NCBI GenBank assembly: GCA_003427395.1
Contig: BFEA01000021.1
Location: 2,488,346-2,530,614 of the forward strand
Direction of reading: 5' to 3'
DNA: 42,269 nucleotides
Origin: Chara braunii
Lineage: Eukaryota; Streptophyta; Charophyceae; Charales; Characeae
Shown piece by piece: positions 32,661 through 42,269 of the stretch. A model generated the notes under the pieces. The model ran no database searches, was not told the origin of the DNA, and saw only the letters and a program-made list of their open reading frames with translations. The translations under genes were made by a program, and so were the position numbers. Position 1 is the stretch's first letter; each line of letters starts with the position of its first letter.

Positions 32661-35614
32661 TTAGAGGCGTATCCACCCAGCAGCGTCCCAGCCCCCCGTC
32701 CCTGAGAGAATGCCGTCCTTAAGCAACCTTACAAGAATATCATGTACCTCCTCCCCTGACCAGGTATCATTCGACCTGATCTTGAGGAGCTGCAGCTCGA
32801 GCAGCGAGGCTCTTGAGAACCATCTCAGGCCCGCGTCCTTGTTAGGGTCACAGAGGATATACACCGTTTTTCCGGCAAGATTTTGCTACCCATAGGAAAC
32901 CACTCTCCTGGCTACAGCTCCCATCCGGAGGTTTTTCATCAAGTGAGAATGCAGATCAAACTCAAAGATCCCTTCCCCTGTCGGGGCCCAAAGTGGGAGG
33001 ACTGAGACCCACCCCTTCACTGTGACTTCCCCGTGTCGAGCGCAAGGGGCTTCCGAGAGTCCTACTTCGCATCTCCCTTCCTTTTCCCGAACCGGGACCA
33101 CCAGGACGTTATTGCAGGGTCAGGATGATGGGGTAAAACCCTCCTCCAACAGATGGCGCAATTTTTGCCTTTTACTAACCAAAACCCCCTTTTGCGGATC
33201 TGGCGGGTCCGAGGGGGGGGCGGAGGGCAGCATGCAGGCTTGCACTGAACCTGGCTGACTTTCCTCCTGTCCTATAACTGCCCCCCCTTCTCCCTCTACT
33301 TGTTCCCCTTCTACGCTGATTGTCGCCTTGCCTCCTGGCTCCACCACCCCAACCCCCCCCCCCTCCCCAATCATCCCTCCTTGCACCTCCCTCTCTTTCA
33401 TCCCCTGGCCCTTCTTTTCAGTCTAGGCTTTGTCAACCGGAGAGTGATTCGCCGCCTGGACCTCCATCTCTGACCCCTCACGTCCCTGCCCCTGGTCTTC
33501 TACCGGCTGAGGGCGGAACCGAGCCAGCACAATCGTCAACAGATGGTGACACACTTCCGTTCAATTAACAGTAACTGGAAGGCCGTGTTCCAGCACATTC
33601 TTGAGGGTGGTACTGCTCTCCAACAGGGGAACCAACTCCCTGTATGTGCAATCCCAAAACTCCTCCCCATATCTAGGGCACCTGTCCTGTAGATTCTGAT
33701 AAAGCCAATGCGCCACCTTCATCAGTTTTTCATCCAGTGACGCCTGTGGGCTCTCCCTTTCTCTCTCCCCTGATCCTACCTCCTTTATTTCAACGTCCGG
33801 GGGGGGGGCTTCTTCCACTTCCATCGGCACCGGTCCAAAGGCTTTTTCAAAAATGTCCACCTGCTCCCTCCCAGCTGCCTGGGTCTCCTGCCCCTGCATA
33901 CCGACCACCCCCTCTCCTTCCACCCCCCCTCCTTCCCCCCCCCCTCTTTCCTTCTCCAGATGCTCCTGCCTTCCCGGTTCCGGGAAGGCTTTTGAGCCCA
34001 TCTGTTTCCAGACCAATTATGCATCCTTCTTCTCTCGATCCCGTTCTTCCCCCCTTGTTACTCCCAACGGGCCAGGGGGGGGGGCATCCTGCATGCTGCC
34101 TGCTCCTTTGGAAGGGGGGGGGAGTATCTTTTCCAGCTGCCCTCCCGGAGGAGCAACCAGAGGGCGGGGATGACCCGTGGATGCCTGTGGAGGGGTCCAG
34201 GTGTCCGGAGGACGGGATTCCACACGCGGTTCCCCCTCTCCTTCCCATCTCCACCCCTTCCTTCCACCTTACTTGCTGTCTTCCAAGTACACCCACCCCT
34301 CGTACCCTACATCGACCGGTCGCCACTTCGAGGCCGAGAAGGGGTCCCGCTATAAACGGCCCGTGGTTCTGTTACGCTTGAAGGGATGGTGGGGGCAGGC
34401 CATCTCAGTACACAAGTGCCCATACGATCTACACTTGAAGCACCACGGCCTCAGTTTATGAGCCGTGTGAACCTGGTAAACGTTTCCTCCCATACGGAAT
34501 GGGATGATGTCATCTAAGGAGAAAGGCTGGTCTTGTGGGAGGTCCAGGGCCAGCATGACATAATCGTCCCTCTTAGCTACGTAGGCCGAGAGGGGGTCTA
34601 TAAAATCGACAATATTATAAGATTGTCCGAAGTCATGTATAAATGCAGCCTGTATTTCTACCGGAATGTGTCGTAGTTCTACCCAAAAATAATATCGCAT
34701 CATCTGTTCCCTCTTCTCGTCCGGCCCCAGTTTTCTTAGAAGCCATGGGTGAATACGAACTTCCGACCTGCCACACCTTAGCCTCCTCCAACTGTCCATC
34801 CTCTGTTCATCCTCAGCCTCCTCCAACTGTCAAACATACTCAGCACCGTGAAGACCGTGGAGGTGACCGGTTGGATAAGGAAAAATTCATGGACTGCTTC
34901 CTCACTACCCTTCATCACCTCCAGTTGTTTACAGATCCACTTGATCTTATCGTTTGTGGATTTGTATGCAGCGTCGTCATGAAAACACCAATTACTCCCG
35001 TGCTTCACGTACACACTTTCCCTGTGGGTCAGCTTGTCTGCTGGGTATGCTTTGACCATCAGTTTCCTTCCACCTTGGTCGATCACTCTCTTCTCCGATG
35101 GTAGCAAAAACGAGGACAAAAAATACACCCGGGCAGAAGAGAGGTTTCTGAGGGGCACATAAAGTTCATCTGCTTGTCCTTCCTCTGAATTTCTTTTCAC
35201 ACACAACGTGCGGTTTTGAAGTGATCCCCTCACCTTACTTACCCAAGACGGTGGCACCCCCTTGTTATGCCCACTCCCCTCCTTGCTTGACCCCTCGGTG
35301 GGTTGGCTCTCCCCTAGTCCACCCCCTGGGGAGGGTTCGATCCCCCGCCTCTCCTCCTCAGTAAATACCTCCCCCATTTTTGACGTCTCCTGCATCACCA
35401 GATCCTTACTTGCCTCTCCCCCACCATCCACCGCCTTCTCCTTTCCTCTCTGCCCTCTCTCCATCGTGGGTGTGCCCCTTCCTTCCTGGCTTCTGACCGA
35501 ACTCCCTTCCTTCTCTCCAATCCTACCGTATGGGTTGTGTCTCATCGCTCCCTGGTAGAAGAGGAGAGGTGCTGCCCCCCGAGCCCGTTTTAGGGCCATC
35601 CTTACTCCCCCCAT
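32661..35614 (-). pseudogene. LINE ORF1: DUF4283-like / CCHC nucleic-acid-binding protein
   Basis: Starts at ATG 35614 and ends at TAA 32661, 31 nt before ORF2. A Ser/Gly/Glu-rich N-terminal region is followed by a DUF4283-like segment (FWVELRHIPVEI...) and a knuckle CFKCRSYGHLCTEMAC (about 34415-34450). A long Pro/Gly-rich linker and two further globular-looking segments follow, the last ending GGWDAAGWIRL. The knuckle spacing is C-X2-C-X4-H-X6-C rather than the canonical X4. The frame changes once, at a 35-bp tandem duplication (34781-34831). Taking that into account the ORF is about 973 codons, long for an ORF1. Stops occur at 34350, 34269, 34017, 33561, 33423, 33120 and 32886. Its role would be RNA binding in the LINE ribonucleoprotein. 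Confidence 0.85.
34781..34831. repeat. 35-bp tandem duplication causing the ORF1 frameshift
   Basis: GCCTCCTCCAACTGTC occurs at 34781-34796 and again at 34816-34831, a period of 35 bp. Since 35 is not a multiple of 3, it exactly accounts for the switch between the two ORF1 frames. Confidence 0.93.
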
Positions 35615-36905
35615 CAAACCACTGCCACAGTCCTTGCCCCTTATCGTGTGGTAACCGGCTGCGGCGTTACTTATTAAAACAGGTTGTTTAGAAGATGTCC
35701 GTGTACGAGGGAATCACACTCCGGGTGTTTTATTTTTCTGCAATGGTTATATTAGCAATCGCACCCCGGGCGTTTATTATTCCGCACTAGTGATATTCGC
35801 AGTCCCTTCGTACCGGTTTTATACGTCACTCGTGCTCCACCCTGATTACCCCGATGTTTATTATTCCTTCACTAGTTATTTTGGCAACCCCATATTGGTG
35901 GATCTGTATGGCACCCGAGTTCCTTCCTCGAAATCAGGTTATGCGTTCCTTTCCGGACTGGCGGGGTGGGAAAAGGCGGGGGTGTACGTGATCGTTATGC
36001 AAGCAATGGGGGGGAAGGTGGGGGGGAACAAGAACCTCGGAGAGAGATTACCCAGAGTGTCGTGGCGCCACTCACTCCTCTTCGTACACTGACCACCACG
36101 TCCGCCCTCGCTGTGTTGCCTTTCGCTCCCCACCGCTGTTGTTTGGTTCGAATCTCCTTCACCCTCCCTCTGACCCCTTCCTTCGTTGTCCTCCCACGTC
36201 CTTCCTTCCCGCTGCTTCCTTTTATGACAGAACATTCTTCCACCCTAACTCCCGCCTCTCCTCCCCTCTCCTAACACGCTCCCCTCTGACCCCTTCCTTC
36301 GCCGTCCTCCCACGTCCTTCCTTCCCGCTGGTTCCTTTTACGACAGAACGTTCTTCCACCCTAACTCCCTTCTCTCCTTCCCCCTCCTAACACACCCCTC
36401 TTCCCCTTTCTTAGTCGGGCCCTCCCCCGATTGTTGAGCTCGTCGTTTCTCTGTCGGCCCTCCCGTTCGATGCTTCCTTCAGCCACCTCTCTTTGGATTG
36501 TCTCCCTTCTTTCCGCTTATCCCTTGCTGACCTTTTCTGCCTAGATTCCTTCGGATGTGGATGCCTGTTTTCAGCCCCAAAAAACTCCACGCGGCTTGGC
36601 CAACGCTTCAAGCCTTCTCCGCTGACCTCCACTGACGTCACCCAAGTACTGACGTCAACACCTTCAAGTTGATGCCACCCAGCACACCCCGGTGACAGCT
36701 ATGGAGGATGGCGCGGGAGTAGGGTGAAACGGTCGGAGCGGACCCGTAGCCGAGTATCTCCTTGCCGTCACTCTTACCCAGCTGCTACGGCGCGACGACC
36801 TGCGGCGCTCCGGCAGCTAGCGCTCGGTTGACCAGACCACGCAGTTATTCTGCTATTCACTCCCGTTCGACGCTTCCTTCAGCCACCTCTCTTTGGATTG
36901 TCTCC
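35615..36905 (-). other. 5' region of the LINE (probable 5' UTR and promoter)
   Basis: About 1.3 kb upstream of ORF1, pyrimidine-rich on the + strand. It contains two units of about 116 bp (36162-36277 and 36278-36393, anchored by CTCTGACCCCTTCCTTCG). A 44-bp segment at 36469-36512 recurs at 36862-36905, the very 5' end. Duplicated units here resemble LINE promoter monomers. No gene. Confidence 0.7.
36162..36393. repeat. Two tandem units of about 116 bp in the LINE 5' region
   Basis: Both contain CTCCCACGTCCTTCCTTCCC, GACAGAAC and CTTCCACCCTAACTCCC in the same order with few differences. Confidence 0.9.
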
Positions 36906-37006
36906 GCCATTACCCGAGTTTGGCTTGGAGAAATTGGAGGTACTTCAGACATGTCTATGACAACTTCATGATTAAGCAAAATTCAGAAACAACTCAGAAA
37001 ACCCCC

Positions 37007-37981
37007 CATCAAACCACTATACCCCACTCCGGCAAGACTGACTGCAGCGGAGCCACCATCTCTGTTGCTGCTATGCCATACGCCCATCCTACCAGCTAGC
37101 CCCCTCACTGGTAGGATGCGTGAGAACCCACCATCTCCTCCCACTCACCTTAGTTTCTTTTTGAGGTACCTAAGAACTTTTACCGTCGTTCAAGAAGCAT
37201 GAGAATAGGCCACAGAGGTCCTATGATTGTTCCAAAAACACGAAATCCCGCACAAACCCTTCCAACGTTCTTCAAAACTATCGTACTCCCTGTTGATCAC
37301 TTCTAGGTCTCACACCCCCACTTTCTGCTGGGTTACTAGGCAACGCGACTCACCCAGCTTCGACCAGCGTCGTCCCGACAGCAATCCTTGGTTGTCCCGT
37401 GGAAAGTCCACCCCAAGACATCCCTAGATCTCTCTACCAGACCTCACGCTCCTGCATTGCAGGTTACAGGGCAACACCCCAGCACCGGTCAGCGTCGTTC
37501 TAGCATCGAACAACTGCAGATCAGTAAGTATAACAGCATTGAAGCCACCTAAGACAAGTTAGTAGGGATCCTAGAGTCCTAGAAAACATTCCTAGGACCC
37601 CTAAGCACCTAACTCTTTTGAGACATTGGAAAAAAATTAGAAAAATGTAAGAGCGGGGGGGCCAAAACTAAATCTGCCTACTATCCTAGATTCCCCCTTC
37701 CAACAAATGGGGCGTCAGTCCAGGCTTTCATTCCTCATACCAGAGCTCACTTAATCTCATACCCCCTTCTGCTAGGGTAACAGGGCACCACAACCCTCCC
37801 CAGTACCGATCAACCTAGCTCTGACGGACAGGAAGTGCCTTCCTCCCTCGACAATTCCCCTTAGCGGCGAGCCCCTAAGCAGGTTACAGGCTCAATACTC
37901 CGGTGCCAACTACGTCGGACGATCTGGTTATGCCTTCCACCCTCGGCATAACTTCCCAGGCCTCAAGCTCCCCCTAGGCTG
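37007..37981 (+). repeat. Long inverted repeat, left arm
   Basis: Matches the reverse complement of 41262-42269. Anchors are CACTCCGGCAAG at 37025-37036 (partner 42240-42251), CCTACCAGCTAGCCCCCTCA, and the arm end CCTCAAGCTCCCCCTAGG (about 37961-37978). Inside it, a loosely conserved unit of about 55 bp (GGTTACAGGGCAACAC...CAGCGTCGT) recurs near 37321, 37455, 37771 and 37878. No coding potential is apparent. Confidence 0.9.
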
Positions 37982-38337
37982 CAACAGCTTGAAGAATCTA
38001 CGACGACAAGAGACATCAATAGCGGGAGGAGACGACTTGTGCAAGAGGATAAGACGCGTGTCTGTCACAGAGAAAGGAAAGGGCATGAAAATGTCTGCTC
38101 CCACCTCTTTCGTCGTCGTGTGTTTCGGGTGAGGACCTTATTGTGCGTTTGTCAAACATGGAGGGAGAGATTACTAAACTTCATATGACAAACGAACTGC
38201 TGACCTAACCCGCATCATTCTGGGAGGACATGGAGAAGGATCTGCACAATTTTTGGGCTCCTGACAAATTCCCGCTACCACCCAATTCACGTGCTTGAGA
38301 GCCTTGTCATCTACATACTGCAGTTTGTAAGAGGGGG

Positions 38338-38375
<38 letters not shown>

Positions 38376-41261
38376 TCATCGAAGTGTCGTGGTTGTGATG
38401 ACTGTCTTTGGACGACATGGCTTTTATATGTTATTAATCATGATGTCGTTCTTGGCTTTTGAGATCACGCAGCGGTGTCGATCGTCTGTGCATAGTTTCC
38501 CTTGTTGTCATCATAGTGAATTCAAGCTTGGTCCGGGGATTTTGGACTGTCGTTGTTGCATACTCGTGAACACAGACATAAGTATGACGCAGATCCCCAG
38601 AAGCGACCAGATAATACAGAGCAATTACAATTACAGCAGAAGACTTGATACACATGGATTGACTCTAACCTGACTCAGACTGCAACAAATCCCTCACAAA
38701 CATGCATCGGTGGTGTGAAAGCCCTGGCCTTGGACATGGAAGAAAGGGTCAGGGTCTGATCTCATACACAAATGAATGGAGGGGAGGGGAGACGAAGGGA
38801 AGAGGAGAGGGATGATGGCGTCAACTGAATGTCTCCAAAAATAGTATCTCGAAATGTCATAAGTAACGAAAATCCGAATTGTCACGAATACAGAGTCTCA
38901 CAATGTCCCAGATATCGATCTCCTAATGCTAAGATACATCTCCAGCCTGAGGTAGATGAAGTCAGATCTCAAAAGTAGTCCTCAACCGAAAGTCTCAATG
39001 TTGTTATCTCCGACATCATCAGAACTCGTAACCATCCTTCATACTCATAGTAGTCCAATAGGAGTAACCAAGAAGTAGACGTAGACTTAGAGGGAAGGAA
39101 GAGAAAGAAGACAGAGGAGGAGAGGAGAAGAAAAGGAAGAGGGAAGAAAGGCGAAGCCTTTCTCCCTGATACCTGAGTGGACGCGCCGTCTCTGTCGAAG
39201 TCCGTTGAGGCCGAGCTTGACGCTGTAGCTATGGCGCTGCAGTGCTGGGCGCTGGGCTGCGTGCTGAGCCAGAGACCTGGCGCTAATCGCTGTTGCGCTA
39301 ATCTTCCTCGCTGCTCCGCTATTCTAACGCCGAAACTCTGTCCTAGACTAACCTGCCTACAGAGGCTGGTAGTAACGACGATCTCATTACAAAAAAACTA
39401 CTTTTTCGTGAAACTGAGTTGTCAAGCTTGTGGCTGAGTTGAGCTGAGCAACAGGCGGCGGGTAGAGGGGTGGTAGGACGACGCTGGAGGAGTGGCGCGG
39501 TGGCAGGCGATGGCATGAAGAAAGGTACACCTCCATAGTCGGCTCCTTGCTGCGTGAAGGTTGGCGGGGAGAGGGCTGACCGACTGCGGAAGGTGGGAAG
39601 GGTAGGTGCTATGAGGACAGAAGGTTGTTGCTGCGAGTCAGGGATTGTGTAATCAGAAGCACATAAGGGAGGAAGGTTGCTGTGGCGAATCATCGATCTT
39701 CGTTTTCTTCTCCAGCTGCGATCCATGTTGCGGCCATGAGAATTGAGCTTAACGATTCGCTGGACTTGTGTCCGCCTATTCTATCGCCCAGAAGGTAAGC
39801 CTAGTACCTAAGTAAGCTATGGTTATGTGGATGAGGCGACGCGGTGGGCAAAACCCTTCCCTCTTCCTCAACTGTATGGTAAGTGTATAGCTAGGGTGTT
39901 TTTGAACCCCCTGTGGCAACTCGTCAACAGGTTTGGCGAAGGGGTGCCACACTGTTTTTGTTTTCCGGTAGGAATTTGAAGATGGTCGTTCATGTCTTTG
40001 GTGTTAGTTCTGCCGCGAGCCTAGAAGCTAGTAGAGGGAGGAGGGGAGTCTTTCCTTCCCCAAAGACGCAAGGGTAGGGTTTGAGGGGTGGGAGGTAAGT
40101 GGTGGGTTGAGGAAGTAGGGATAAGAGGATGTTTTGTTGATTTGGAATTTAACCCATGCGTGGCTTAGCTGTTTTATAATTTGAAATCTACTAATATGAT
40201 AGTAATATCCTCATAACCAAGTTTTTTTATCCTTTTTATCTTTCACAGATAATAACCTGTGAGTTCAATTCATGATTCTCGACTGTCTTTTTTTTCTCCA
40301 AGTCGTTTGACTGGTATGATCGTGTACTTGTTTTTACTTGTTTTCGTTTGATGATCAACATGTTTTTGTCGATCACTTTTTCGAGAGTATTTCGATAGTA
40401 TTTGTTTCTTGATATTTCTTAACTATCGCTCGCAGTGATTTTTCGTGAAATTCCTATTCAAGAGTATGTTCTTTGCCACATAGTTGTTTCATTAACAGTG
40501 ATCTTAACTACGATCAGGACTATTTTCTTGATTTCAGATTCGTGAATCCAATATTGGACATCTTAGATAGATTTCTTAAATCTTGTCTTTAAATTTTAAT
40601 TTCCAAAAGATGTTTCAGAGAGATTTCCTAATTTTCGTTTCTGATTTTCAATTTCTAAAAGTATGCTTTCGAAGTTTTTTCTATTCGAGAAAACCTATGT
40701 CTGCAAATCTTAACCTCTTGGTTTTGATTACTGTTGCGATAAACTCTGATTTGGATTGTTTTTTTCTGTTAAATGATGTTTCAAAGCTTGCCTGGGTCTT
40801 TGTACTGTATATTTGCGGCTTGCTTTTTGTATCTGTGGGGTTTTCCTTTAGGGTTGGAGCCCCTCCCCGCGGGGGTTTCACAAGGTAGGAGGTGTTATCC
40901 TTGGAGGGGGGAGGCGGTATTGAGGGATTGTTTTTTTCTGGGTTAGACTGATTTAGGGTTGGATCAGCACTGGAGGTTGGGGAGAAAAGGCAAGGGGGTG
41001 GCTGCTTATAGTAGCAGGGTGTGAGGATCCTACGTTTTGAGGGAAGGAGTAACTTCGATGACCACACAGTGAGCCTATATGTGTTGTAGAGTCCTGGGCG
41101 GCCCTGGTATCTCAAAAAAGAAGGGAAAGGGGGGGAAACTAGAATTGGAGGTTGGAAGGTAGTAAGGGGGCTCTCAACAGAGGAAGGTTGTTTATTAAGG
41201 TAAGTAGGATAGAAAGATGATGTTGGGACGACACAGGCCGGTTGCTGGAGCTTTTGCTCTG
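37982..41261. other. Spacer of the foldback structure, no gene recognised
   Basis: A 3.3-kb region with no ORF bearing a known motif and no transposase remnant. It holds an (AG)15 microsatellite at 38341-38370, purine-rich tracts (38770-39160) and an AT-rich stretch (40140-40880). Confidence 0.6.
38341..38370. repeat. (AG)15 microsatellite
   Basis: A pure AG dinucleotide run preceded by nine Gs. Confidence 0.97.
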
Positions 41262-42269
41262 TGACCTAGGGGGAGCTTGAGGCCTATGGAGTTATGCTGA
41301 GGGTGGAAGGCATAACCAGACCGTTCGACGTAGCCGGCGCCGGGGTATTGACCCTGTAACCTGTTTAGGGGCTTGCCACTAAGGGAACTATCGAAGGAGG
41401 AAGGCACTTCCTGTCCGTCAGAACTAGGTTGGTCGGTACTGGGGAGGGTTGTGGTGCCCTGTTACCCTAGCAGAAGGGGGTATGAGATCAAGTGAGTTCT
41501 GGTACGAGGACTGAAAGCCTGGACCGACGTTCCGTCTGTTGAGGGGGGAGTTTAAGAAAGTAGGCAGTTTCATTCGACCCCTCGCTCTCATATTTTTCCT
41601 AGCTTTTTCGTTTTTTTCAATTTTGCTCTATCTTATGAGGAAAGTTAAAAAAAAAATGTTGGTCGTTTGGTGGTCCTTAGAATGGCTTTAGGACTTTGGG
41701 ATTCTGATCAACTCGTCCTAGGTGGCTTCGAAGTCTGTTATACTCAGTGATCTGCGGCTGTTCGATATCAGAACGACGCTGGCCGGTGCTAGGGTGTTGC
41801 CCTGTAACCTGCTGATGCAGGACGTGAGGCTTTGTAGAGATGTCTGGGGATGCTTTGGGGTGGGCATTCCATGGGACAACCAAGGGTTGTTGTCGGGACG
41901 ACGCTGGTCGGAGCTGGGGTGAGTTGTGTTTCCCTGTAACCCAGCAGGATGTGGGGGTGTGAGGCCTGGAAGAGCTCGGCAGGAAGTAAGACAATTTTGG
42001 AGAACTTTGGAAGGGTTTGTTAGGGATGTCGAGGTTTTCGGAGCATTTGTAGGACCTCCGTGGTCTATTCCCAGGCCTCCTGAATTACTGCTTGTATTCT
42101 TAGGTATCTCAAAAAGAAAACGAGGTGAGTGGGAGAAGGAGATGGTGGGATATCACGCGTCCTACTAGTGAGGGGGCTAGCTGGTAGGATGGGAATAGGG
42201 TATAGCAGCAGCGGAAATGGTGGCTCTGCTGCAGTAAGTCTTACCGGAGTGAGGTAAAGAGGATGGACG
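41262..42269 (-). repeat. Long inverted repeat, right arm (runs to the window edge)
   Basis: Reverse complement of the left arm with clear divergence and small indels. The inner boundary is near 41262. The outer boundary is not reached, so the element may extend beyond the window. Confidence 0.9.

Larger units (their letters stand above)
27568..36905 (-). mobile_element. Apparently complete L1-type LINE
   Basis: The 9.3-kb element lies between direct repeats GCCATTACCCG at 27557-27567 and 36906-36916. Read on the minus strand it has a 5' region with duplicated segments, ORF1 (DUF4283-like and CCHC), a 31-nt spacer, ORF2 (APE endonuclease, RT, zf-RVT), a roughly 750-bp 3' UTR with the tail block at 27648-27700, and a poly-A tail (poly-T at 27571-27585). 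This is the layout of plant L1-clade elements. All coding frames are traceable but carry stop codons, so it is inactive. The short copies at 1284, 19252 and 27298 share its tail. Confidence 0.92.

Noticed and set aside
34177-34461. Several Pro/Ser-rich plus-strand frames across 33300-35600
   Set aside because: They are antisense shadows of the Gly/Glu-rich LINE ORF1 linker.
39736-39905. Possible first exons: ATGAGAATTGAGCTTAACG... ending AAG|GTAAGC, then ATG|GTAAGT
   Set aside because: Two consensus-like donor sites and a short frame are expected by chance in 3.3 kb. I could not find matching acceptors or a protein motif.

Overview
This is eukaryotic nuclear DNA built almost entirely of transposable elements and simple repeats. 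I recognise no conserved cellular gene, rRNA, tRNA gene or CRISPR array. A streptophyte (green alga or land plant) is the likeliest host. The LTR element has a primer-binding site complementary to the 3' end of plant-type tRNA-Asp, as in many plant Ty3/Gypsy elements. Both LINEs carry a zf-RVT-like C-terminal segment, and the larger has a DUF4283-like/CCHC ORF1; both are typical of plant L1-type LINEs. A charophyte such as Chara is only a guess.

Layout. 1-2400: two (TG)n microsatellites around two diverged copies of an A/C/G-rich repeat, with a truncated LINE tail between them. 2391-3156: no gene seen. 3157-18625: one LTR retrotransposon on the + strand, with a 5' LTR (3157-8740), a tRNA-Asp primer site (8743-8760), a non-coding internal region of about 1.3 kb, and a 3' LTR (10069-18625) split by a 5'-truncated LINE (about 11942-14856). 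Each LTR is about 5.6 kb and holds a dense series of unrelated hairpins, a 54-bp minisatellite and a structured 3' domain. The element has no gag or pol, so it must be non-autonomous.

18626-27300: scattered small elements. These include a 311-bp truncated LINE with a perfect 16-bp target duplication, two approximately 108-bp inverted-repeat MITE-like copies, two TTAA-flanked elements sharing ACCACCAGTAC termini (the larger holds a 477-bp assembly gap), a foldback repeat, and one unrecognised ORF (26543-27297) cut by a LINE tail.

27568-36905: an apparently complete L1-type LINE on the minus strand, bounded by an 11-bp duplication (GCCATTACCCG). ORF1 and ORF2 can both be traced end to end. They carry 14 in-frame stops but only one frame-changing event, a 35-bp tandem duplication. 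36990-42269: a foldback-like structure with inverted arms of about 1 kb around a 3.3-kb non-coding spacer; the right arm runs to or past the window edge.

The LINE supplied an APE-type endonuclease and reverse transcriptase, and several short copies in the window share its 3' tail. The LTR element would have depended on proteins supplied in trans. The main points of interest are the giant-LTR element with its hairpin array, the self-copied segments at the 5' junctions of both LINEs, the TTAA family and the long foldback element.
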